From: Desulfoluna butyratoxydans
GTDB lineage: Bacteria > Desulfobacterota > Desulfobacteria > Desulfobacterales > Desulfolunaceae
Reading direction: 5' to 3'
Length of the DNA stretch: 64,000 nt
Assembly (NCBI RefSeq): GCF_900699765.1
Contig: NZ_CAADHO010000002.1
Span: forward strand, 558,001-622,000
Position 1 is the first letter of the stretch, and the number at the start of each line of letters is the position of its first letter. This document shows positions 11,431 through 22,215 of this stretch, one piece after another. Below the pieces are notes generated by a model that saw only the letters and a list, made by a program, of their open reading frames with translations, searched no databases and was not told the origin of the DNA. Position numbers and translations under genes: made by a program.

Positions 11431-12882
11431 TTAATCCGAGGAGATGGAGATCTCCTTCTTTTTAAGAAGGGTGTAAAAATGGGACTTGGAGAGCCCCGAA
11501 ATCTGCATGATTTTTTTGGCGTTTCCCCCGGTGTGGCGGATGAGCTCCCGTAGGTACTGCTCCTCCATGATACCCTTAAACTCCTTGATCTCCGGGATGC
11601 GGTTCCCGAAATGGCGGCTCACCTGGGCTTCGGTTTCCGACAGGATCCGGCTTACGGGCGGGTTGGTGTCCCCGGGGGCGGCCTCCGGGGTGCTCGCCGA
11701 GTCCCGGGTGAGGGTGGCCTTGGCCACCTTGATGCGGATGTTGCTGGGAAGGTCCATGGCATACAGGGTGGTGGTGCGCCCCGAGGTGATGAAGGCCATC
11801 TCCAGGACATTGAAGAGTTCCCGCACGTTGCCGGGCCAGTCGTAGGCGGAGAGGGTCTCGAAGAACTCGGCGTCAAAGCCCTTGTTGGGGACCCCGTACT
11901 CTTCGCAGAGGTGGTCCACAAAGAACATGGCCAGGCGCTTGATGTCCCCTTTGCGGCTTCTCAAGGGGGGCAGCTCCAGGTGAACGGCCCAGAGGCGGAA
12001 GAGGAGGTCCCTTCGGAACTGGCCCTTTTCCACCATCTCTTCCAGGTTGCGGTTGGTGGCGGCGATGAGGCGGAAGTTGCTGGTCACCTCCTGGGTCTGG
12101 CCCACGGGCCGGAACCGTTTTTCCTGGAGCACCCGCAAAAAGGAGCGCTGGATGGACAGGGGCATGTCCCCCACCTCGTCCAGGAAGAGGGTGCCGCCGT
12201 CGGCCACCTTCACCAGGCCGGTGCGGTCGGCGTCCGCTCCGGTGAAGGCCCCTTTGCGGTGTCCGAAGAGGGTGCTCTCCAAGAGGGTCTCGGTGAGGGA
12301 GGCGCAGTCCACGATGACAAAGTTGTGCCCTGCCCGGGCGCTGTTTTCGTGGATGGTCCGGGCAAAGAGCTCCTTGCCCGTGCCCGTCTCCCCGGTGATG
12401 AGCACCTGGGAGTTGGAGACGGCGGCCTTGGCCACCAGGTCAAAGCATTTGCGCATGGAGGGGCTCACCCCGATGATGTTGTCCAGGTTCAGGGCCACCG
12501 GGGTCTCGGCCTGTTTTTCCTGGCGGTACTTTAGGGCCCGGGAGAGGCTCAGGCGTGTCTGCTTGATGGAGGTGGGCTTCACCAGGTAGTCCCACACCCC
12601 GCCCTGGATGGCCAGCTCTGCGCCGTCCGGGTCCCCCTGGCCCGTGAGGATGATCACCTCGGGCTCGGATGGGGCTTTTTTGATGAGGGGCAGGGCCGTG
12701 AGCCCGTTGCCGTCGGGGAGGCGCACGTCGAGGAACACCACGTCCACGTCGTTTCCTGCAAGAAAGTCCGAGCCCGCCTTGAGGGTGTGGGCCGTGACGC
12801 AGCGGTGGTCCATCCTCCCCACCAGGCTTTCCATGGTTTCGCAGAACTCGATGTCGTCGTCGATGATGAGGATGGTGGTCAT
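11431..12882 (-). CDS. Sigma-54-dependent response regulator (NtrC/LurR-like)
   Basis: This 483-residue protein has a receiver domain (phospho-acceptor Asp52 in VFLDVRLPDG), an AAA+ domain with Walker A GETGTGKE near 164-171, an intact GAFTGA sigma-54 loop at 211-216, and a C-terminal Fis-type helix-turn-helix (GNAKKIMQISGLSKSHFY). The start at 12882 overlaps the stop of the upstream kinase gene by four bases, so they form one operon and surely one pathway. A longer upstream frame exists but lies inside the kinase gene. By position between por and the lactate permease it corresponds to LurR of Desulfovibrio. I infer that it activates por and possibly the permease at sigma-54 promoters. Confidence 0.92.
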   Translation of the reverse strand: MTTILIIDDDIEFCETMESLVGRMDHRCVTAHTLKAGSDFLAGNDVDVVFLDVRLPDGNGLTALPLIKKAPSEPEVIILTGQGDPDGAELAIQGGVWDYLVKPTSIKQTRLSLSRALKYRQEKQAETPVALNLDNIIGVSPSMRKCFDLVAKAAVSNSQVLITGETGTGKELFARTIHENSARAGHNFVIVDCASLTETLLESTLFGHRKGAFTGADADRTGLVKVADGGTLFLDEVGDMPLSIQRSFLRVLQEKRFRPVGQTQEVTSNFRLIAATNRNLEEMVEKGQFRRDLLFRLWAVHLELPPLRSRKGDIKRLAMFFVDHLCEEYGVPNKGFDAEFFETLSAYDWPGNVRELFNVLEMAFITSGRTTTLYAMDLPSNIRIKVAKATLTRDSASTPEAAPGDTNPPVSRILSETEAQVSRHFGNRIPEIKEFKGIMEEQYLRELIRHTGGNAKKIMQISGLSKSHFYTLLKKKEISISSD

Positions 12883-15800
12883 GGGATCTCCTTGGGCTGC
12901 TGATGCAGGGCGGTGTTGATGGCCTCGGACAGGCTTTGGCGGTTGTAGGGTTTGATCAGAACGCTCCGGACATTTTCCGTGCGATCCATGGAGAGGCTTT
13001 TCTGGCGGCCCGAGACGATGATGACAGGGCAGGCCGGGGCGATGTTGCAAAGCTTGGCGGCAAGGACGAAGCCGTTGTCGCCGGGCATGTCGAAGTCGGT
13101 GATCACCAGGTCCACGGCCTCGGTCTGGGCGGTGATGACGGCAAGGGCCGTGGTGGCGTCATTGGCCACCAGCACTTGGTACCCAAGGCGTTCCAGAACC
13201 CGGGGCACGGTTTGCCGCTGCTCTTCGTCGTCCTCCACGAAGAGGATGGTGCCCCTGCCCGTGGCAGGGGAGAAAGAGCGCTTGGCTGTGGGAGCATCGG
13301 GTTTCTCCGTCCTCGGCAGGTAGATGTCGAAGGTGGTTTCGATGCCGGGCAGGCTGCTGACGTGGATGCCCCCGCGGTGCCCTTTGAGTATACCATGAAC
13401 CACGGCAAGGCCAAGGCCTGTTCCCACCCCCTTCTCCTTGGTGGTGAAGAAGGGGTCGAAGATCTTGTCCATGAGCTCCGAAGGGATGCCCGGGCCGTTG
13501 TCTGAGACCGTGATACGGCAGTAGTCCCCGGCCTGGATGCTGAGCAGGTCGGCCAGGTGGTCGTCCACCTCGGCCGGGGCCACGGAGACGGTGATGGTGC
13601 CGCCCCCGGTCTTCATGGCGTGGAACGAGTTGGTGCACAGGTTCATGATGATCTGGTGGAGCTGGGTGGGGGCGGCCAGACAGATGCACTCCGAGCACTT
13701 CTTGATCTCATTGAGCTCGATGTTCCCCGGAATGGTGGAGCGGAACAGAGAAAGGGCCTCGGCCACCACGTCGGTGACGTTGACGATCTGGTGCTCTTCC
13801 CGGGACGGACGGCTGAAGGCCAGGATGCGGTTGACCAGCTCGCTGCCCCGGGCGCTGGCCTTGAGGACCCGCTTGAGGTCGTCGGCGGCCATGGCCGTGG
13901 GGTCGATGTCCTCCAGGGCCAGCTCCGTGGAGTTGATGATGGAGGTCAGGATGTTGTTGAAGTCGTGGGCAATGCCCCCGGAGAGGGTGCCCAGGGCCTC
14001 CATTTTCTGGGACTGCACGAGCTGCTTTTCCAGGTTCACCTTTTTGGTGATGTCCTCGGCCGTGCCCAGGATGCCCGTAATGTGGCCGTTTTCGTCGCTC
14101 AAGGGGATCTTGTTGATCTCCAGGCACACCTCTTTTCCGTTGCGCTTTTTGATGTTGCGGCGGATCCGGTAGCGCGGGGATGCCGAGCGGATGACCGTGC
14201 GATCCACCTCGCAGGAGGTGCGGATGTCCTCGGGTTCGGCCATGAGGTCCGTGTAGGTGACGTTGACCTCTTGGGCCGGGTCCAGGTCGTAGAAGAGCTT
14301 GAAGGAGCGGTTGCCCCCCACGTACGTAAGGGAGGGGTCCTGCCAGTAAACCAGCTGGGGGATGTTGTCCAGGACGATCTGGAGCTTGTTCTTGGACTCT
14401 TTCATGGCGATCTCCGCCAGCTTTCTCTGGGTGATGTCCTCGCCGATGCCTTCGATGTGCTCCAGCTCCCCCTGCTTGTTCCTCACCAGTCCGGCGTTGA
14501 GGGACGCCCACCGTTTTTTGCCGCCGATGGTGTAGAACTCGATCTCCAGCCCCTGGATGTTGTCGCCTTTTCGGATCATCTCCCGGAGCTTTTCCCGGGT
14601 CTCCTGGGTGGCGTAGTGGTTTTCGATCTTGTCGACATGGGCCAGAGCCTCCTTTCGGCCATCGTACCCCAGCATCTGGGCAAAGGCGTTGTTGATGTTC
14701 AGGAGCCGCCCGGAGAGATCGGAGAGGAAGATGCCCTTGGTGGCGTTTTCAAAGATGCTCCGGTACCGCTCCTCGGCTTTCTGCAGGTCCCATTGCGCCT
14801 TTTTCATGTCGTTGATGTCCAGAATGGCCCCCACGAGCCCGCAGATTTCGTTTTTGGCGTTGCGGTAGGTGGCCTTGTGCAGGATCACGTGGTGGTTGTC
14901 GCTGCCGTGCTTGAAGATGCGGGAATGATACACCCGGATGTCGTTTTCCGCGGTGAGGTGGGAGTCGCTTTCATCGGAAAGGGGGGGGACTCCCTTGGGG
15001 TAGAAGAGGGCGTCGGTGTGGCCCAGGACGTCCGCTCGTGTCACCCCGAACCACTTTTCAAATTCCCGGTTCATGCCCTGGTAGTGACCGTTTAAGTCCT
15101 TGACGTAGATGGGGACGGGCACGGTCTCCATGAAGATCTCCAGAAACGAGAGCTGGTCCTTTAAGTCCTCCTCCACCCGGCGTCGCATGATGATGTTCAT
15201 GACCAGGAAGATCAGCACCACAGTGAGGGTGACAAAACTCACCACCAGCACCCAGAAGAGCTCCCGGTTCAGCCGGTAAAAGGGCTGGGGCATGTTGAGA
15301 ATCTCGGCCTCGTCCGGCAGGGCGGTTAAAGGGATGGAAAACTTCTTCAGCTGGTTATGGTCAAAGATCCAGCTGTACTGGGCGTCGTAGGAGACAGGAA
15401 GCTCCGAGACCGGGGTCCCGCTCAGGATCTCCAGGGCCATGTGGGCCGCTGTCTCGCCGTGGAGGCGACCGCTGGTGACACGGCCCCCCATGGTCCCCTC
15501 GCCCACCATGAATTTCCAGAAGCTGTAGATGGGGGCCCGGGAGTTTTTCTCCAGGTCGGGAACGATGTCGGCTGTACCGTAAAAGGTGCCGTCCCCTGCG
15601 CTGTACTGGGGAATGAAAAAGAAGATGGTGTCGTCGGTGGCCCCGCGGACCGTTTGAAAGAGGTTGTCCCGGTTGGCCATGTTGATGAACTCGATGTGCA
15701 GCTGCCGGTCGGCGTCGGGATAGATCTCCCGGATCTCACTGCTCACTGCCACCCCCGTGGCCGACGAGTCGGTGATCACCACGATGCGGTTGCGGGTGGG

Positions 15801-16280
15801 GTGAAGCTTCAGGGCGATGTCGATGTTTCCGGAGATATCCACGGATTCCGCCGCGCCGGTGATGTTCGTCTCGCCCTGGAGCAGCTCCGGGCTGTAGTTG
15901 TTGACCCCGCAGAAGACCAGGGGGACCTCCGGGAAGAGGGCCTGGCGGTGGGTGACGGCGAACCGGAAGGCGTTGTTGTCCGAGACGATGACGATATCGG
16001 GGCGGAAAAAGGTGAGCTTGTGGCGGTACAGGGCCAGCAGGGTCTCTTCCACGGCCTCGCCCCGGTACCGCTTGGAGTCCATGTACTCCACCTGCAACTC
16101 GATGGGCACGCCGCTCTCCTTGAAGACGGCCCTGATTCCTTCCAGGATCTTGTCGGACCAGGCGTATCCATTTTCATAGGAGTTGAGGATCAGCACATTG
16201 GTCTTACCGGCCAACGCCGGTGTGGCTGTCAGGAAAAGAGCCGCGGCTGCTGCCAGCCAGAGGGTAACCGTGCGAATCAT
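12879..16280 (-). CDS. Hybrid sensor histidine kinase with periplasmic ABC-type binding domain
   Basis: This protein of 1133 residues begins with a signal peptide or first membrane segment (1-24). A periplasmic domain of about 310 residues follows, resembling the substrate-binding proteins of the ABC_sub_bind family ([17 protein letters not shown] and [14 protein letters not shown]). A membrane helix lies near 340-363. Three PAS domains follow (near 380, 507 and 633). The HisKA segment has [11 protein letters not shown] with the phospho-His near 770, then comes the ATPase, and a C-terminal receiver has its Asp near 1062 ([11 protein letters not shown]). I chose the ATG at 16280, preceded by GAGAGGA; longer forms lack a signal peptide at the N terminus. 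The likely partner is the overlapping response regulator. The ligand is probably an organic acid taken up nearby, but this is inference. Confidence 0.9.
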   Translation of the reverse strand: MIRTVTLWLAAAAALFLTATPALAGKTNVLILNSYENGYAWSDKILEGIRAVFKESGVPIELQVEYMDSKRYRGEAVEETLLALYRHKLTFFRPDIVIVSDNNAFRFAVTHRQALFPEVPLVFCGVNNYSPELLQGETNITGAAESVDISGNIDIALKLHPTRNRIVVITDSSATGVAVSSEIREIYPDADRQLHIEFINMANRDNLFQTVRGATDDTIFFFIPQYSAGDGTFYGTADIVPDLEKNSRAPIYSFWKFMVGEGTMGGRVTSGRLHGETAAHMALEILSGTPVSELPVSYDAQYSWIFDHNQLKKFSIPLTALPDEAEILNMPQPFYRLNRELFWVLVVSFVTLTVVLIFLVMNIIMRRRVEEDLKDQLSFLEIFMETVPVPIYVKDLNGHYQGMNREFEKWFGVTRADVLGHTDALFYPKGVPPLSDESDSHLTAENDIRVYHSRIFKHGSDNHHVILHKATYRNAKNEICGLVGAILDINDMKKAQWDLQKAEERYRSIFENATKGIFLSDLSGRLLNINNAFAQMLGYDGRKEALAHVDKIENHYATQETREKLREMIRKGDNIQGLEIEFYTIGGKKRWASLNAGLVRNKQGELEHIEGIGEDITQRKLAEIAMKESKNKLQIVLDNIPQLVYWQDPSLTYVGGNRSFKLFYDLDPAQEVNVTYTDLMAEPEDIRTSCEVDRTVIRSASPRYRIRRNIKKRNGKEVCLEINKIPLSDENGHITGILGTAEDITKKVNLEKQLVQSQKMEALGTLSGGIAHDFNNILTSIINSTELALEDIDPTAMAADDLKRVLKASARGSELVNRILAFSRPSREEHQIVNVTDVVAEALSLFRSTIPGNIELNEIKKCSECICLAAPTQLHQIIMNLCTNSFHAMKTGGGTITVSVAPAEVDDHLADLLSIQAGDYCRITVSDNGPGIPSELMDKIFDPFFTTKEKGVGTGLGLAVVHGILKGHRGGIHVSSLPGIETTFDIYLPRTEKPDAPTAKRSFSPATGRGTILFVEDDEEQRQTVPRVLERLGYQVLVANDATTALAVITAQTEAVDLVITDFDMPGDNGFVLAAKLCNIAPACPVIIVSGRQKSLSMDRTENVRSVLIKPYNRQSLSEAINTALHQQPKEIP

Positions 16281-17192
16281 GACCGTCCTCTCTCTTTTTG
16301 GATCTTGTTTTCTCAATGGTACCTTTTTTCGGAAAATCAGCGTATTATGGACAAAGCATGCCGGAAAACGCCCCACCGTACCATCCGTCCATGGGGATTC
16401 CCCCGCACCCCTTGACCCTCGCCTCTTCTTACAGAACGGAATGTTCAAGATCCATGCCAGCTGCCCCCTTTTGAGTGCCCCTTGTCGTGGCTCCCCGTGA
16501 CGTGCTGTGACCGGTTTGGCAGCCCCGGCCGGGATGGGCCCGGGAACCCGGAGGCCCCTGTGCGGTGGAAAACACCGGATGTTCCTCATCACCTTACACC
16601 ACCTGGCAACATGGAGAAAGGGCACCGCAACCTCCCCGGGCCGAAGGTCCGCAAAAAAGGACCTGGCCGATTCTGCCTGAAATCAGTGGCTTTTTCGAAC
16701 AGAACCCGCAGATGCCTCATGGCGGCGTGCCCTTCTATCTGCCATGAATACAAGGCGATATCTCGGTTTCTCGTCAGGGATGTCCCACAGGGGAGGAGCC
16801 GGAAGCCCCGCAGGTTGCTGGCGGGGCACAGGGCGCGGGAAGTCCTTTTTTTGGAACCGGCCCACGGGTCGTAATCCCGGGAAATTGGTCAGACCGGTTT
16901 GTTTTTCGGGAAAGGGCCGGGCGTTTTTATGGGGAACACCGTTACACGCCCGGGACGATATTCAACCCCCGACCATGGCTAACGTCGCGTCGAATAAGGC
17001 GAAACAAAAAAGGGCGGGTTGTAGGCACGGAAATTGAAACTCGGGTGTGGAAGCGTTTTGTGGCTTTATCTGCATTCCTTCTCTTACGGCTCGGGGCCGT
17101 CCCCATGGTGTAGGCGGGTGAACGTGGGTACCAAACATACCTTGCACATGCAGGGTTCATCGCACTCAAATCTAAAGTTAGGGGGATTTGAA
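16281..17192. other. Divergent control region between kinase and lactate permease
   Basis: No gene is supported in these 910 bases. They must contain the promoters of both the minus-strand kinase operon and the plus-strand permease. A hairpin with GCCCCGC and GCGGGGC arms lies near 16810-16835. A sigma-54-like sequence lies at 17023-17038. Confidence 0.5.
17023..17038 (+). promoter_or_regulatory. Weak sigma-54-like site upstream of the lactate permease
   Basis: AGGCACGGAAATTGAA keeps GGCACG at -24 and TTG at -12 with the correct ten-base spacing after GG, but the -12 GC is GA and the leading T is A. It lies 155 bases upstream of the permease start. It is weaker than the site before por. I list it because the regulator operon is adjacent. 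Confidence 0.3.
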
Positions 17193-18887
17193 ATGTCGTT
17201 AGGTGTATTAGCACTCATTGCCTTTGTTCCCATTGCTATCGTACTGATCTTTATGGTTGGTATGAAATGGCCTGCCACCAAGGCGATGCCCTTGGCCTGG
17301 GCCGCCTGTGCCGTGATTGCCATGGCCGTCTGGAAGATGCCGGCCGGTTTTGTTGCGGCGTCGACCCTTGCGGGTTTCGGAAGTGCCGTTAACGTCTTGA
17401 TCATCGTCTTCGGGGCCATCATCATCCTGTATACCATGCAGGTGAGCGGGGCCATGGAGACGATCAGTTACGGGTTCCTGGGAATCTCCCGGGACCGTCG
17501 AATCCAGACCATCATCATCGCCTTTACCTTCGGTGCCTTTATCGAAGGTGCGGCAGGTTTCGGTACGCCGGCAGCCATCGCGGCTCCGTTGCTTCTGGGA
17601 CTGGGGTTCCCCGCCCTTGCGGCGGTGTGTGTGTGTCTGATCTTTAACTCTGTTCCCGTGACCTTTGGTGCCGTCGGTACCCCGGTCTGGTTCGGGTTTA
17701 AAACCCTTCGAACCCCCATCGAACAGGCCCTGGCGGACGGAGCCGTCGAGACCGGTTTCACCACCTTTGATGGGTTCCTCAAGCATGTGGGCCAGTGGGC
17801 TGCCATCACCCACGCCATCATCGCCTGCTTCCTTCTCGTCTTCGTCATCTGCTTTTTGACCCGCTATTTCGGCAAGAACAAGAAATGGAGCGAAGGCCTG
17901 GGCGCCTGGAAATTTGCTCTCTTCACCGCCGTGACCTTCGACGTTGTGTACCTCTCCACCGCCTTCCTGGTCGGTGTTGAATTCCCCTCTCTTATCGGTG
18001 GCCTCGTAAGCCTCGGTATTGTCGTGACCGCAGCCAAAAAAGGGCTCTTCATGCCGGAAGAGATCTGGGATTTTGGCGAGCGCGCTTCCTGGGATAAGGA
18101 TTGGGTCGGTGAAATCGAGCCCGGTAAAACGGATCTCAAGCCCCGCATGAGCCAGCTCATGGCCTGGATGCCGTACGTTCTGATTGCCGTGATCCTGGTG
18201 CTTACCCGTTTAAGCTCCCTGCCCTTTAAGGGATGGGTCACCTCATGGGTGATCAGCTTCCCCCATATCCTGGGGTATGAAAGCGTCAACTTCGCCACCA
18301 AGCTTCTCTACCTGCCCGGTACCATTCCCTTCATGCTGGTGGCCATCATCACCATCGCTCTCCACAAAATTCCTGCAGAAAAAGCCATCGGCGCATGGAA
18401 AGAGAGCTTCATCCGTATGAAAAACCCCACCATCGCCATGCTCTTTGCCGTGGCCATGGTGGAGATCATGAAGCAGTCCGGTCACAACGTCATGGGTTAC
18501 AGTTCCCTGCCCTTGACCATGGCAGAGGCTGTGGCGTCCATTACCGGTAAGACATGGCCCATGTTTGCCTCCTATGTCGGTGCCCTGGGATCCTTTATTA
18601 CCGGCTCCTGTACCGTGTCCGACCTTCTGTTTGCCGACTTCCAGTACGGCCTGGCCACCACCATCGGCGCCAGCCGTGAGATCATTGTCGCCCTCCAGGG
18701 CGTGGGCGGCGCCATGGGCAACATGATCTGTGTCCATAACGTGGTTGCGGTCTCCGCCACCGTAGGTCTGGTGGGCATGGAAGGCACCATCATTCGGCGT
18801 ACCATGATTCCGCTGGTACTTTACGGCATCATGGCCGGTACCATCGGTACCGTTTTCTGCTACGTTCTGTTCCCCGGGGTCTTCTAA
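17193..18887 (+). CDS. lctP: L-lactate permease (LctP family)
   Basis: This 564-residue integral membrane protein with about 12-14 hydrophobic segments belongs to the LctP family (proton-coupled lactate and glycolate import). The family features [30 protein letters not shown] (near residues 108-137) and the C-terminal [22 protein letters not shown] are present. The ATG at 17193 follows AGGGGG at seven bases. An upstream frame extension lacks hydrophobic character and a ribosome binding site. It is separated from glcD by a terminator at 18925-18964, so the two may be transcribed separately or by read-through. It supplies the lactate used by LutBC and GlcDF. Confidence 0.94.
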   Translation: MSLGVLALIAFVPIAIVLIFMVGMKWPATKAMPLAWAACAVIAMAVWKMPAGFVAASTLAGFGSAVNVLIIVFGAIIILYTMQVSGAMETISYGFLGISRDRRIQTIIIAFTFGAFIEGAAGFGTPAAIAAPLLLGLGFPALAAVCVCLIFNSVPVTFGAVGTPVWFGFKTLRTPIEQALADGAVETGFTTFDGFLKHVGQWAAITHAIIACFLLVFVICFLTRYFGKNKKWSEGLGAWKFALFTAVTFDVVYLSTAFLVGVEFPSLIGGLVSLGIVVTAAKKGLFMPEEIWDFGERASWDKDWVGEIEPGKTDLKPRMSQLMAWMPYVLIAVILVLTRLSSLPFKGWVTSWVISFPHILGYESVNFATKLLYLPGTIPFMLVAIITIALHKIPAEKAIGAWKESFIRMKNPTIAMLFAVAMVEIMKQSGHNVMGYSSLPLTMAEAVASITGKTWPMFASYVGALGSFITGSCTVSDLLFADFQYGLATTIGASREIIVALQGVGGAMGNMICVHNVVAVSATVGLVGMEGTIIRRTMIPLVLYGIMAGTIGTVFCYVLFPGVF

Positions 18888-18924
18888 CCCGGCCGCACAG
18901 AAACCATACGTATAAAAAACACCA

Positions 18925-18964
18925 GGGGGCCCCACCAGGCTTGGTCCGGCAGGGGCCCCCTTTT
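18925..18964 (+). terminator. Rho-independent terminator after lctP
   Basis: GGGGGCCCC (18925-18933) pairs with GGGGCCCCC (18952-18960) across an 18-base loop and is followed by four T. It lies 38 bases after the permease stop. Confidence 0.75.
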
Positions 18965-19032
18965 CATGTCCGGACCTGAGTTGTGAGATAAAAACCCATA
19001 AGAAACATAAGGAACCTGTGGGAGGGGGCTAT

Positions 19033-20415
19033 ATGATTTCTGAGAATTTGAAAAAAGAGTTCGAGGCCCTGCTGGGTGAGAAAAACGTAATGAGTGACGA
19101 AGTCACCCGCATGAACTACGCATACGACGCAGCGGTCCTGGACCCTGTGATGCCTGCGCTGGTCCTGCGGCCCGACTCCAGCGAGCAGCTGGGCTCAGCC
19201 ATCCGCCTGTGCGGTGAAAACGGCATCCCCGTCACCGTGCGCGGTGCCGGAACCAATCTCTCCGGGGGGACCATCCCCTTTAAAAACGGCGTGGTGATTC
19301 TGACCAACGCCATGAACAAGATCATCGAGATCAACGAAGCGGACATGTACGCCATTGTCCAGCCCGGCGTGGTCACCGCGGACTTTGCAGCGGCCGTTGC
19401 CGCCAAGGGGCTCTTCTATCCTCCGGACCCGGGCAGCCAGAAGGTCTCCACCCTGGCGGGCAACGTGGCGGAAAACGCAGGGGGCCTTCGGGGCCTGAAG
19501 TACGGCGTCACCAAAGACTACCTCATGGGCATTGATTTTTTCGATGCCGAAGGCAACCTGGTGAAGACCGGCTCCAAGACCGTGAAGTGCGTCACCGGGT
19601 ACAATGTCGGGGGCCTCATGGTGGCCTCCGAAGGGACCCTGGGGATCTTTAATGAGATCACCTTGAAGCTCGTTCCGCCCCCCAGCGCCTCCAAGTCCAT
19701 GATGGCCGTCTACGACAGTGTGGCTGATGCCACAGAGTCCGTGGCCGCCATCATCGCTGCCAAGATCGTCCCCTGTACCCTGGAGTTCATGGATAACTTC
19801 ACCATCCGTGCCGTGGAAGACTACGCCAAGGCAGGCCTGCCCACCGAAGCTCAGGCCCTCCTGCTCATCGAAGTGGACGGCCACGCCGGACAGGTGGCCG
19901 ATGACGCCGCCAAGGTGGAGGAGATCTGCAAGAAGCACAATGCCACCCGCATCCAGGTGGCCAAGGACGAAGAGGAGAAGAACAAGGTGTGGGAAGCCCG
20001 AAGGGCGGCCCTGTCGGCCCTGGCCAAGCTCAAGCCCACCCTGGTCCTCGAAGACGCCACCGTGCCCCGGAGCAAGATTCCCGAGATGGTGCGCGGCCTG
20101 GACACGGTGGCTGCCAAGTACGGCCTGTCCATCGGCACCTTCGGCCACGCCGGGGACGGCAACCTGCACCCCACCATCCTGTGTGACCGCCGAAACGAAA
20201 AAGAGTGGCACAAGGTGGAGACCGCCATCGAGGACATCTTTGATCTGGCCCTCAAGCTGGGGGGCACCCTCTCCGGAGAGCACGGCATCGGCATCGCCAA
20301 GGCCGGGTTCATGGCCCGTGAGGTGGGCGAGAAGTCCCTCACCTATTTCCACAAGATCAAACAGGCGGTGGATCCCAAGGGCATCCTGAACCCCGGTAAG
20401 GTCATAGGAGATTAA
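19033..20415 (+). CDS. glcD: FAD-linked D-lactate/glycolate dehydrogenase subunit GlcD
   Basis: This 460-residue flavoprotein of the vanillyl-alcohol-oxidase fold has the FAD-binding segments VRGAGTNLSGG (near 60), DPGSQKVSTLAGNVAENAGG (near 135) and, toward the C terminus, FGHAGDGNLHP and LSGEHGIG, all typical of GlcD and D-lactate dehydrogenases. It should oxidise D-lactate (or glycolate) and hand electrons to the iron-sulfur partner encoded next. The ATG at 19033 is preceded by GGGAGGGGG. Four bases separate its stop from glcF. Together with the LutBC genes, the locus can handle both lactate isomers. Confidence 0.92.
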   Translation: MISENLKKEFEALLGEKNVMSDEVTRMNYAYDAAVLDPVMPALVLRPDSSEQLGSAIRLCGENGIPVTVRGAGTNLSGGTIPFKNGVVILTNAMNKIIEINEADMYAIVQPGVVTADFAAAVAAKGLFYPPDPGSQKVSTLAGNVAENAGGLRGLKYGVTKDYLMGIDFFDAEGNLVKTGSKTVKCVTGYNVGGLMVASEGTLGIFNEITLKLVPPPSASKSMMAVYDSVADATESVAAIIAAKIVPCTLEFMDNFTIRAVEDYAKAGLPTEAQALLLIEVDGHAGQVADDAAKVEEICKKHNATRIQVAKDEEEKNKVWEARRAALSALAKLKPTLVLEDATVPRSKIPEMVRGLDTVAAKYGLSIGTFGHAGDGNLHPTILCDRRNEKEWHKVETAIEDIFDLALKLGGTLSGEHGIGIAKAGFMAREVGEKSLTYFHKIKQAVDPKGILNPGKVIGD

Positions 20416-20418
20416 GCC

Positions 20419-21714
20419 ATGAAAGACATCGCCAATCTCCGGACCACCCTTGCCGAACTGGACGACCTGCTGGTGACCTGCATGCGCTGCGGGATGTGCC
20501 AGTCGGTGTGCCCCGTGTTCAAGGACTCCATGCTGGAAGGGGACGTGGCCAGGGGCAAGCTGGCCCTCATCGACAGCCTGGCCAAACGCATGATCGACAG
20601 CCCCGTGGAGGTCAAGGACCGTCTGGAAAAATGCCTCCTGTGCGGCTCCTGCGAAGCCAACTGCCCCAGCGGGGTAAAGATCACCGATATCTTTATCAAG
20701 GCCCGCGCTATCCTTACCGGATACATCGGCCTGTCGCCCATGAAAAAGGCCATTTTCAGGGGCACCCTGGTGCATCCACGGCTTTTTTCCGGGCTTCTCT
20801 CCATGGGCTCCAAGTTCCAGGGGATCATGACCAGTGAGGCGGACACCTTCCTGGGGACCTCCTGCTCCAAGATCATGTCTCCCCTCATCGGGGACCGCCA
20901 CTTCATGCCCCTGGCCAAGCGGCCTTTCCGCAAGGACTACTCGGGCATGGACACGGGCAAGGGCACTGCAAACATCCGCGTGGCCTTTTACCCGGGCTGT
21001 GTGGTGGACAAGATGCTCCCCCAGGTGGGCCACGCCGTGATCAAGGTGCTGGAACACCACGGATGCGGTATCTACCTGCCCAAGAACCAGGCCTGCTGCG
21101 GGATCCCCACCCTGGCCTCAGGCGACGAGGAGAGTTTCCTGAAGCTCCTCAAGCACAACCTGAAGCCCTTCTCCAGCGGCAACTACGACGTGCTGGTCAC
21201 CCCGTGCGCCACCTGTACCTCCACCATCAAGAAGCTCTGGCCCAAGATGGCGGCCAAGATCTCTCCTGAAGCGGAGAAAAAGGCCCAGCGGGTTGCTAAT
21301 CGCACCATGGATATCAGCGAGTTCCTCGTGAAACATTTCAACGTGGATCTCGCCGCCCAGGCAGGCAAGGGGGCGACCCAAAAAGTCACCTGGCACGATC
21401 CCTGCCACCTGAAAAAGTCCATCGGCGTCTCCCAGGAGCCCCGGGCCATCCTCAAAGGCCTGCCCGGCTACGAGTTCGTGGAGATGAACGAGGCCGACAC
21501 CTGCTGCGGCAACGGCGGCAGCTTCAACCTGGCCCACTACGACACCTCCAGCCGCATCGGCGGCCGCAAGCGGGAGAACATCCTCGCCACCGGCGCCGAC
21601 GTGGTCACCACCGGGTGCCCGGCCTGCATGATGCAGATGACGGACATGCTCTCCCAGGCCCACGACCATGTGGCCGTCAAACACGTCATCGAACTCTACG
21701 CCGACGCACTTTAA
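20419..21714 (+). CDS. glcF: Iron-sulfur CCG-domain subunit GlcF
   Basis: This 431-residue protein has two N-terminal 4Fe-4S motifs (CMRCGMCQSVCP near 18 and CLLCGSCEANCP near 73) and two CCG domains (CCGIPTLASG near 223 and CCGNGGSF near 361), which in related proteins bind a noncubane cluster. It is the electron-accepting partner of GlcD and passes electrons to quinone or to a membrane complex. The start lies four bases after the glcD stop, so the pair is coupled. A strong terminator at 21761-21792 closes the unit. Confidence 0.92.
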   Translation: MKDIANLRTTLAELDDLLVTCMRCGMCQSVCPVFKDSMLEGDVARGKLALIDSLAKRMIDSPVEVKDRLEKCLLCGSCEANCPSGVKITDIFIKARAILTGYIGLSPMKKAIFRGTLVHPRLFSGLLSMGSKFQGIMTSEADTFLGTSCSKIMSPLIGDRHFMPLAKRPFRKDYSGMDTGKGTANIRVAFYPGCVVDKMLPQVGHAVIKVLEHHGCGIYLPKNQACCGIPTLASGDEESFLKLLKHNLKPFSSGNYDVLVTPCATCTSTIKKLWPKMAAKISPEAEKKAQRVANRTMDISEFLVKHFNVDLAAQAGKGATQKVTWHDPCHLKKSIGVSQEPRAILKGLPGYEFVEMNEADTCCGNGGSFNLAHYDTSSRIGGRKRENILATGADVVTTGCPACMMQMTDMLSQAHDHVAVKHVIELYADAL

Positions 21715-21760
21715 ACCCCACCAAAGCGTCTCTCCATCGGCGTGATGCCGAATCAAAAAA

Positions 21761-21792
21761 CCCCCGCCCTTAGATCAGGGCGGGGGTTTTTT
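21761..21792 (+). terminator. Terminator of the glcDF unit
   Basis: CCCCCGCCCT (21761-21770) and AGGGCGGGGG (21777-21786) form a 10-bp stem with a six-base loop, followed by six T. It starts 46 bases after the glcF stop. Confidence 0.9.
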
Positions 21793-21818
21793 GTTTGGGC
21801 AAAAACTTTGGGAAAAAC

Positions 21819-22205
21819 GCCTCCGGCGGGCAGGGGCTGAGCCCCTGCACCCCAGGTTCGGGAATGCTCTCGGGCCTTCGTTCCTCAGGCCCATCGCATT
21901 CCCTGACGGGCTTCGCCCGTGGTGAAAGCCCGATGCAAGGACCCATTTATTGAATCAGGGCCCTTTCAACGGAGGCTCTGCCTCCACGATTGAAAGAACT
22001 TAATTTTATGCGGTGTGTAAGTAATTGTTTTCTTTGATGTTTGGGGTGGGTCTTTAGGCCGGTATTTGGGGGCATGCACGAATCGCCTTCAACGTTGGTG
22101 GCGGGCGGAGTCCTCAGCGAACGCCCTTGCGCTTTGCCCTGAGGAACGAAGGGCAAAGCGCAAGGGCAACCAGCTTTCGAGGTGGCTCACCTCGCCGCCG
22201 GAGGC
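21819..22205. repeat. Intergenic hairpin element 1 (two inverted arms)
   Basis: The left arm has box GCCTCCGGCGG (21819), a hairpin GGGAATGC...GCATTCCC (21860-21903) with loop TTCGTTCCTCA, and a small hairpin ACGGGCTTCGCCCGT (21906-21920). The right arm has a perfect 17-bp stem, GCCCTTGCGCTTTGCCC (22123-22139), loop TGAGGAACGAA and the matching arm (22151-22167), then GCCGCCGGAGGC (22194-22205) and a T-run. The two arms are inverted relative to each other. The right box ends 11 bases from the stop of the HD-GYP gene. Confidence 0.85.
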
Positions 22206-22215
22206 ATTTTTTAAC

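Noticed and set aside
13557-15095. Long plus-strand open frame of 512 codons
   Set aside because: It is antisense to the hybrid histidine kinase, where GC-rich codon bias opens the opposite frame. No domain is seen.
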